Below are positions 59,061 through 64,000 of a DNA stretch of 64,000 nucleotides, piece by piece. The notes below the pieces were generated by a model, which was not told the DNA's origin, did no database searches, and was given only the letters and a program-made list of their open reading frames with translations. Origin of the DNA: Eubacterium sp. ER2 (lineage in GTDB: Bacteria > Bacillota > Clostridia > Lachnospirales > Lachnospiraceae); contig NZ_JPJE01000008.1 of assembly GCF_000765215.1 (NCBI RefSeq), positions 40,491 through 104,490 of the forward strand, in the 5' to 3' direction. The translations under genes were made by a program, and so were the position numbers. Each line of letters starts with the position of its first letter. The stretch's first letter is position 1.

Positions 59061-61442
59061 TTACGCTTCCTCCTTCCGTATGACATCGATCATATCCATT
59101 CTTCTCAGCTCTCTCACCGTATACAGGAAGGGAACCAGCACAACGCACGCCGTCAGGATGAGCTGCAGGCCCACAAGCCGTACCGGCACATCCAGGGGGA
59201 AGCGCATCTGGGGCGCGCCACCATCCCGGTACAGTCCCGCGGAAAGAATAAAGACGCTCAGGGGGATGCCAACCAGTATCCCCGCGAGGGCTAAGGTGAG
59301 ATGCTCCAGGAAGATCATTTTGACGATGCGACCTGTGGGCATGCCGATGGACTGAAGGAGGGCAAATTCCTTCTTTCTCCTCCGGATGCAGGCTGCATCT
59401 CTTAGCAGGGTGATCAGAATGGCGGCGATCCAGACTGTGCTCACCAGGGCAGCGACGAGGAGGACGTGAGCGCCCTTCCCTCCGACGAAAAAGGACTCCT
59501 GGTACTCTTCGGCAAAGCTGTAAAAGGCAAGGTCTTCCAATTCTGTCCCCTCCAGATGCCGCCTGATACTGCTGATGAGCCGGCTGTCCTCCTTCATCCT
59601 GCCGGCCGCATTGTCCGGATATAGGATCTCTGTCAGGTCTCTTCCTGCTCCTCTGTCCCGGGACAGGATGATCTCCAGGGAGAGGGAGGTGTCCTGATAA
59701 CCTGCCATCAGTTCGTCAAAGGTCTGGAGGGGAAGGTACAGGATGACGTCGCCGTCAGTGAAGGACAGGGGCGTATCTTCCAGGCTCTCGGCCTTGGAGA
59801 GCTGCTCCGGAAAAAGGACCGGACGCTCTGCTTTGGTGATCATGCGAAGGATCGGAATGTCTCTTATCTCTCCCTGGATGAACAGGGGAAACCCTCTTCC
59901 ATCGTTCTCTTTCATGCTCCAGTCGCTGCTTTCCAGTACAGCTCCCTCATTTTCTGGGAAAGAGCTGTTCTTGGGCCCGGCCTCTTCTCCTCCCAGAAGA
60001 CGCCGGAAGGTACGGTCGTCTACGCCGATGACCCGGACCACTCTGCGCAGCCATCCGTCCTTCAGCATATTTTCCAGTGGCTCTCCAAACTCTTCATAGC
60101 TCTGAATACGTAAGAGGGCGTTCGTAGCGTGGATTTCTGACAGATAGTCCTCAATCCCCCATATGTCCATCCCCTCAAGGGCAGAGTACTCTTCCGCTTC
60201 CTTTACGACGGCGACCGTATCAATGCACTCTATCTCCTCCAGAGCTTCAGCGGCCTCCTGGAAGGCAGCTCCATCCCCGCCCTTTGCCGAGGCCCAGAGA
60301 GACACCGGGGGCAGCGACTGGCCGGCTGTGGCAGGAGGGGAGGTCAGGCCCTCCACATACATGGTCCCATTGAGGAGCACGCACAGCGCGATCACAAGGA
60401 GGACGGAGGAGACACAGTAATTTTTATGGTACATGATGACATTTTTGACGGCAAGGAGCGTCTCAGCTTTGAAGAAATGCCGCCTGGCCCCAAGGAGAAC
60501 CGTAGTCCGGTTGATTTCCTCCTCCTCGTCGTAGCCGGAGATCAGGTTGAGGACAGACTCCTTTCTGAGCCGGTCATAGAGCCCCTGTGCGGAGGACAGA
60601 GCGAGCAGGAACGTCCCCGCAAGAACCGCCACAAGCAGCAGCGGATTTACAGAGATTTCCATATCTTCTACAGGGAAAAGCCTCTCCCCCAGCCAGCGTA
60701 TGGAGAGGGCCAGGGCTACTATGCCAAGGAGGATGCCGGCAGGGATGGCCACGCATCCGGCCAGCAGGTTTTCTCCGAATGCAAAGCACAGCCTCTGACC
60801 TTCCGATATGCCGATGCCGTCCAGAAGTCCGGTGATCTTCAGCTTTTCCTCCATGCCTGAGAGGGATACGTAGTACAGGAGAGCAGCGCCGAAAAGCGCG
60901 ATGACAAAGTCCAGAAGGAGGATAGCCCAGGCGGAGCCGGCAGCCGTTCCGGAGGCGTTGACACCATAGTAGCCCAGGAGTTTATCGCTGAAGGTGATAT
61001 CATAGGCAGATGTGACCGTTTGATTTGTGCGGGCATAGAGGACAGGCTGCTCCTCCAGCGGCAGGGGATCCATCCCAATCTCCTCTCCCACCTTCTGGGA
61101 ATTTTTGAAGATGGCAAGGGAAATATGCCTGAAGGAGACGCCACAGCACACGCGCCCCTGGTCAGAGCTCTCTATAGGACACCTGTCCAGTATCCAGACC
61201 TGCCGGATGTAGGAGCTGTCAGAAAGAGCGCAGGCCTGCTCTTCTGTCAGATTGTGAAAGATGGACTCGTAGGGGCCGTTCTCTCTTTTCTCCTGCCGGA
61301 TCATCGCCTGGAGACAGGATGTGGAGAAGACGGTCGTGGCTGTGATGAGGAAGACGGCCATTGTCATGCCCGCCGCGAGGACGAGGAACCGTCCTGGCTT
61401 CTGCCGGATTTCTTTTGTCAGAACTTTCCATATGATCTTCAT
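59061..61442 (-). CDS. Large FtsX-type ABC permease
   Basis: The 793-residue permease has an N-terminal helix (about 15-40), three helices (about 175-295), another single helix (about 340-362), a large extracellular domain (about 365-630) and three terminal helices (about 640-780). This is two FtsX/MacB-like units in one chain. The start at 61442 follows AGGTG. It is flanked by two ATPase genes. Such permeases work as antimicrobial-peptide or lipid exporters, or signal across the membrane. The substrate is unknown. Confidence 0.88.
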   Translation of the reverse strand: MKIIWKVLTKEIRQKPGRFLVLAAGMTMAVFLITATTVFSTSCLQAMIRQEKRENGPYESIFHNLTEEQACALSDSSYIRQVWILDRCPIESSDQGRVCCGVSFRHISLAIFKNSQKVGEEIGMDPLPLEEQPVLYARTNQTVTSAYDITFSDKLLGYYGVNASGTAAGSAWAILLLDFVIALFGAALLYYVSLSGMEEKLKITGLLDGIGISEGQRLCFAFGENLLAGCVAIPAGILLGIVALALSIRWLGERLFPVEDMEISVNPLLLVAVLAGTFLLALSSAQGLYDRLRKESVLNLISGYDEEEEINRTTVLLGARRHFFKAETLLAVKNVIMYHKNYCVSSVLLVIALCVLLNGTMYVEGLTSPPATAGQSLPPVSLWASAKGGDGAAFQEAAEALEEIECIDTVAVVKEAEEYSALEGMDIWGIEDYLSEIHATNALLRIQSYEEFGEPLENMLKDGWLRRVVRVIGVDDRTFRRLLGGEEAGPKNSSFPENEGAVLESSDWSMKENDGRGFPLFIQGEIRDIPILRMITKAERPVLFPEQLSKAESLEDTPLSFTDGDVILYLPLQTFDELMAGYQDTSLSLEIILSRDRGAGRDLTEILYPDNAAGRMKEDSRLISSIRRHLEGTELEDLAFYSFAEEYQESFFVGGKGAHVLLVAALVSTVWIAAILITLLRDAACIRRRKKEFALLQSIGMPTGRIVKMIFLEHLTLALAGILVGIPLSVFILSAGLYRDGGAPQMRFPLDVPVRLVGLQLILTACVVLVPFLYTVRELRRMDMIDVIRKEEA

Positions 61443-61451
61443 ATCGCACAC

Positions 61452-62123
61452 CTAAAGAAAATGGATGACGCCATCCCTGATTTCCAGCTCTCTGTCACAT
61501 ATCTGAGCCAGATCCAGGTTGTGGGTGGCCATAAGGACGGTGCTGTGCCAGGTGTGGGCGCACTCCTTCAGAGCACCCATGAGCTCCAGTGACTGCCTCG
61601 TGTCCAGCCTGGCGGCAGGCTCGTCCGCAAGGATCAGCTCCGCGTCAGAAAAGAGGGCTCTGGCAAAGACGCACCGCTGCCTCTCGCCGCCGGACAGCTC
61701 TGCCGGGTATCTCCCCAGCTTCCCGGACAGGGAAAAGGACTCCAGGATCCCGGTGAGCCGGTCCTGGTCCAGAAGTCTCCCTGTGTCCATGACAAGGGGA
61801 AGGACGATATTCTCCTCCACTGTAAGGGAGGGAATGAGGGCCGCTTCCTGAAAAACCATGCTGACATGCCTTCGGCGGAAGATGGAGGCCTCCTTTGGAG
61901 ACATGTCCTGGAGGTGTCTGCCAAGGAGACAGATGGTCCCGCTGTCCGCCTTTAAATAGCCCGCAAGCAGATGGAGAAGGGTAGTCTTTCCGGACCCCGA
62001 GCATCCGGTCAGGGCGGTAAACGACCCCTCTTCCAGCGAAAAAGACACTCCTTTTAGCACCTCTTCCGGCCCGAGGGGCCCGGGAAAGGCTTTTTTCAAA
62101 CATGTCACCTTTACCGCTTCCAT
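61452..62123 (-). CDS. ABC transporter ATP-binding protein, first ATPase
   Basis: From ATG 62123 (AAAGGA seven bases upstream) the protein has 223 residues. Walker A is LTGCSGSGKTTLLHLLAG, the signature is LSGGERQRCVFARAL, Walker B is LILADEPAARLDT and the switch His is in MATHNLD. It differs from the second ATPase in the D-loop region (AARLD rather than TGNLD). It ends ten bases before the permease start. Confidence 0.93.
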   Translation of the reverse strand: MEAVKVTCLKKAFPGPLGPEEVLKGVSFSLEEGSFTALTGCSGSGKTTLLHLLAGYLKADSGTICLLGRHLQDMSPKEASIFRRRHVSMVFQEAALIPSLTVEENIVLPLVMDTGRLLDQDRLTGILESFSLSGKLGRYPAELSGGERQRCVFARALFSDAELILADEPAARLDTRQSLELMGALKECAHTWHSTVLMATHNLDLAQICDRELEIRDGVIHFL

Positions 62124-62195
62124 TTTCTTATCCTTTCTGGCTCTCATTATAGCAGCCTCTCCTTACAGATATCTTACAGGCGGCGGAGAAAATTC

Positions 62196-63134
62196 TTACA
62201 CCTCTGTCATAAGCGGCAGAAATACAGAAAAGGTACTGCCCTTCCCCGGCTCGGAGGAGACGGTGATATACCCGTGCTCCCTTTCCACGAGGAGCCTGGC
62301 CAGATAGAGGCCGATGCCCCAGCCCTCCTTCCCGGACGAGGAGCTGCCCCGGTAGAATTTCTGGAAGATTTTTGTGTACTCTTCCTTGGGAATACCCGGT
62401 CCCTTATCCTGGACGCGGACAGCCCCGTAGGTCTCGAAGCACTCCATGGACAGGGTGACGTCAGAGCCCTCCGGCGCATATTTTACAGCGTTTTCCAGGA
62501 TGTTGGCAAAAACCTCCTCTGTCCAGGCGGGATCGTGGAGGAGTGGCGCATCCGGGAAAGGCTCCATCCGGATGCGGATATGCTTCTGATCCGCCCTTGG
62601 GAGGACGGACTCCACCGCCCTCCTGACAGCGGAAAGGACAGGGATATTTGCAGGGCTCGGGGCAGCCGCGCCCCTCTCCAGATCCATCATTTTGAAGAGG
62701 GCAGTAAGAAGCCGGTCCAGCCGGTCTGTCTGCTCCTCCAGGCGGTTCTCCAGACACTGCCTTCTGCCAGGCGGAAGCTCCGGGGATTTCAGCAGCTCCT
62801 GATAGAGGCGGATATTGGCAAGAGGGGTTTTAAGCTGGTGGGAGAGATTGGATGTCAGTTCCCTGACCGCGTCTCTGTCCTCCCTCGCCTCCTGTCTCTC
62901 CCGCCGGAATTTTTTCATAATGCGGGCAAAATCATCCCGGACCGCGGACGGCGCGCCCTCCTGACAGGAGCCCTCCGGCAGGGGCTGGTCCGCAAGAAGT
63001 GCCCTCTGGCAGAGCTGAACCTCCCGATACAGACGAAAGTACTGCCTCCGGAAGCGGAGCATTCCGAGAAGGGTCGCCAGGGCTGCGGCCAGAAGCAGAA
63101 GGCACAGAGCCAGCAGTGTCTGTTCTCTTGTCAT
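62196..63134 (-). CDS. Sensor histidine kinase without extracellular domain
   Basis: The 312-residue kinase starts at ATG 63134 after AAGGAG. One membrane helix (about 6-28) is followed directly by a coiled coil and the HisKA domain with the H-box LTSNLSHQLKTPLANIRLY. The ATPase shows ILENAVKYAPEG (N box), QDKGPGIPKEEY and GWGIGLYLARLLVE. No sensor domain is present, so it probably senses through the adjacent transporter, as BceS-type kinases do. It ends 72 bases before the first ATPase gene. Confidence 0.93.
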   Translation of the reverse strand: MTREQTLLALCLLLLAAALATLLGMLRFRRQYFRLYREVQLCQRALLADQPLPEGSCQEGAPSAVRDDFARIMKKFRRERQEAREDRDAVRELTSNLSHQLKTPLANIRLYQELLKSPELPPGRRQCLENRLEEQTDRLDRLLTALFKMMDLERGAAAPSPANIPVLSAVRRAVESVLPRADQKHIRIRMEPFPDAPLLHDPAWTEEVFANILENAVKYAPEGSDVTLSMECFETYGAVRVQDKGPGIPKEEYTKIFQKFYRGSSSSGKEGWGIGLYLARLLVEREHGYITVSSEPGKGSTFSVFLPLMTEV

Positions 63135-63139
63135 ACCGC

Positions 63140-63811
63140 TCACTCCTTCCATATGTACCCCATGCCGTGGATGGTTCGGATCCTTTGCGGGGATGAGGGG
63201 TGCTCTTCTATTTTGAGGCGGAGTCTGCGGACTGTGACCGCCAGGGTATTTTCATCCACATACTTTTCCTGTCTGTCCCACACGGATTCCAGGATCTGCT
63301 CCCTGGAGAGTATCTGTCCGCTGTGCTCCATGAGAAGGATGAGAAGCCGCGTCTCCAGGGCGCTCAGGGAAAGCAGCTCCCCTCCTTTGCGCACCTCTTT
63401 GCTCCTCATATCTACTGTGATGTCCCCGGAGGACAGGAGGGAGGGTGTCTCCCTTCTGCGGAGGATCCTGCGTGCGCGGGCCTTCAGAACAGCAAGGGAG
63501 AAGGGCTTTCTCATGAAATCCTCCACCCCAAGCTCCAGGGCCTGCAGCTCATCGATCTCTCCGCTCCTCGCGGTCAGCATGAGCACAGGAGGCGCTTTCC
63601 TTTCCCGCAGTCCCCGCAGCATCTCAAAGCCGCTTCCGTCCGGGAGATTACAGTCCAGTATGACAAGGTCGCAGCCGCCTCCCTCTGTGAGCCGTCTCCC
63701 CTCTTTCGCAGTGGCGGCGCAGACGACCTCCCACCCATCCAGCTCAAAGGCCAGCTTCAGCCCCTCCCGCAGAGCCTGGTCATCTTCAATGATACCGATC
63801 CTGACAGCCAT
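63140..63811 (-). CDS. OmpR-family response regulator
   Basis: The 223-residue regulator has a receiver domain (IIEDDQALREGL; phospho-Asp in LVILDCNLPDGSG; Lys in FMRKPFS) and a winged-helix DNA-binding domain (ALETRLLILLMEHSGQILSREQILESVWDRQ). It is the first gene of the minus-strand operon with the kinase and ABC exporter and most likely controls them. GGGGAGGAG precedes the ATG. Confidence 0.95.
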   Translation of the reverse strand: MAVRIGIIEDDQALREGLKLAFELDGWEVVCAATAKEGRRLTEGGGCDLVILDCNLPDGSGFEMLRGLRERKAPPVLMLTARSGEIDELQALELGVEDFMRKPFSLAVLKARARRILRRRETPSLLSSGDITVDMRSKEVRKGGELLSLSALETRLLILLMEHSGQILSREQILESVWDRQEKYVDENTLAVTVRRLRLKIEEHPSSPQRIRTIHGMGYIWKE

Positions 63812-63849
63812 TGTGTATCTCCTCCCCGTCTCCTTTTGTCTCTGTATTC

Positions 63850-63878
63850 AGTATATCGGCATTGGGAACGTTTTACAA
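63850..63878 (-). promoter_or_regulatory. Promoter of the two-component/ABC operon
   Basis: On the minus strand TTGTAA (complement of 63873-63878), a 17-base spacer and TATACT (complement of 63850-63855) lie 39 bases upstream of the response regulator start. Confidence 0.65.
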
Positions 63879-63882
63879 GAAC

Positions 63883-63913
63883 AGAAAAGGAGTCCCGCTT
63901 TCGCGGGACTCCT
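63883..63913 (-). terminator. Terminator for a gene beyond the right edge
   Basis: On the minus strand AGGAGTCCCGC pairs with GCGGGACTCCT across GAAA, followed by TTTTC. It would end transcription entering from the right, just before the regulator promoter. Confidence 0.75.
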
Positions 63914-63929
63914 CAGACTGTAGACAAAG

Positions 63930-63956
63930 TCCCCGGTTTACCCCGGGGCTTTTCTA
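63930..63956 (+). terminator. Small GC-rich hairpin with T tract
   Basis: CCCCGG (63931-63936) pairs with CCGGGG (63943-63948), followed by CTTTTCTATT on the plus strand. No plus-strand gene ends nearby, so its purpose is unclear. Nothing else is recognised up to 64000. Confidence 0.4.
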
Positions 63957-64000
63957 TTGTAGTTATCAACATTTCAATGATCCTTCCGGTTTTTATCAAG

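Noticed and set aside
1..64000. tRNA, rRNA and CRISPR elements
   Set aside because: No T-arm-like motifs with acceptor pairing, no rRNA signature and no regularly spaced repeats were seen on reading the intergenic regions. A covariance-model scan was not possible here.

Overview
The window looks like the chromosome of a spore-forming Clostridia species, most likely a Lachnospiraceae member. The coding sequence is fairly GC-rich with AT-rich gaps, AGGAGG-type ribosome sites are strong, and TTG/GTG starts are common. Sporulation genes (yqfC, yqfD, a SpoVB-like flippase, a BofC-like protein) sit beside classical Firmicutes housekeeping blocks. No rRNA, tRNA, CRISPR array or intact insertion sequence was seen.

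Layout. 1-1230: tail of an accessory segment (end of a SUKH immunity-type protein, a small membrane protein, a coupled 39-residue ORF). 1230-10165: metabolic and stress genes (AraC regulator with an EamA exporter, a secreted FKBP-type isomerase, a duplicated RNHCP zinc-ribbon protein behind a long 5' leader, HAD phosphatase, formate/nitrite-type channel, ferredoxin-tailed aldo/keto reductase, iron alcohol dehydrogenase, GNAT, PNPOx-like protein). 10190-10560: an AT-rich gap holding relics of two toxin-antitoxin genes. 10677-16692: HD protein with HelD, MATE pump, DUF4854-like lipoprotein, HD hydrolase, flavin reductase-rubredoxin fusion. 16787-23126: yqfC-yqfD-phoH-ybeY, SpoVB-like flippase, BofC-like protein, DUF896, 5-formyl-THF cyclo-ligase, DUF4250. 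23171-36408: an unusual Fic protein on the minus strand, then miaB, mutS, mutL, miaA and a chain of three overlapping oxidoreductase/lyase genes.

36510-46995 is a morphogenesis cluster: DUF4321, radC, mreB, mreC, mreD, a very large PBP2, minC, minD, minE, rodA, methylglyoxal synthase and a lipoprotein D,D-carboxypeptidase. 47374-53309 is a second envelope/division block: radical SAM protein, HlyD-like single-pass protein, yggS, sepF, ylmH, lspA, rluD-like. 53438-57628 holds a cytidylate-kinase-like protein, a TtcA-like tRNA thiolase, a tyrosine recombinase, and lexA divergent from a LysM protein in the position of the cell-division suppressor YneA, with several LexA boxes between them. 57704-63811 (minus strand) is a MATE relic followed by a response regulator, histidine kinase and an ABC exporter with two ATPases and one duplicated FtsX-type permease.

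The most interesting signal is the leader at 3615-3904. It combines an extended -10 promoter, a Shine-Dalgarno site with a five-codon ORF, a hairpin, and an intrinsic terminator whose left arm can also pair with the hairpin's right arm. This is the layout of a ribosome-controlled attenuator, here placed before an RNHCP zinc-ribbon gene of unknown role. Other points of note are the Fic protein with Gln in place of the catalytic His, the large helical insertion in PBP2, palindromic repeats in the mutL linker, and the one-permease/two-ATPase exporter with a kinase that has no sensor domain.
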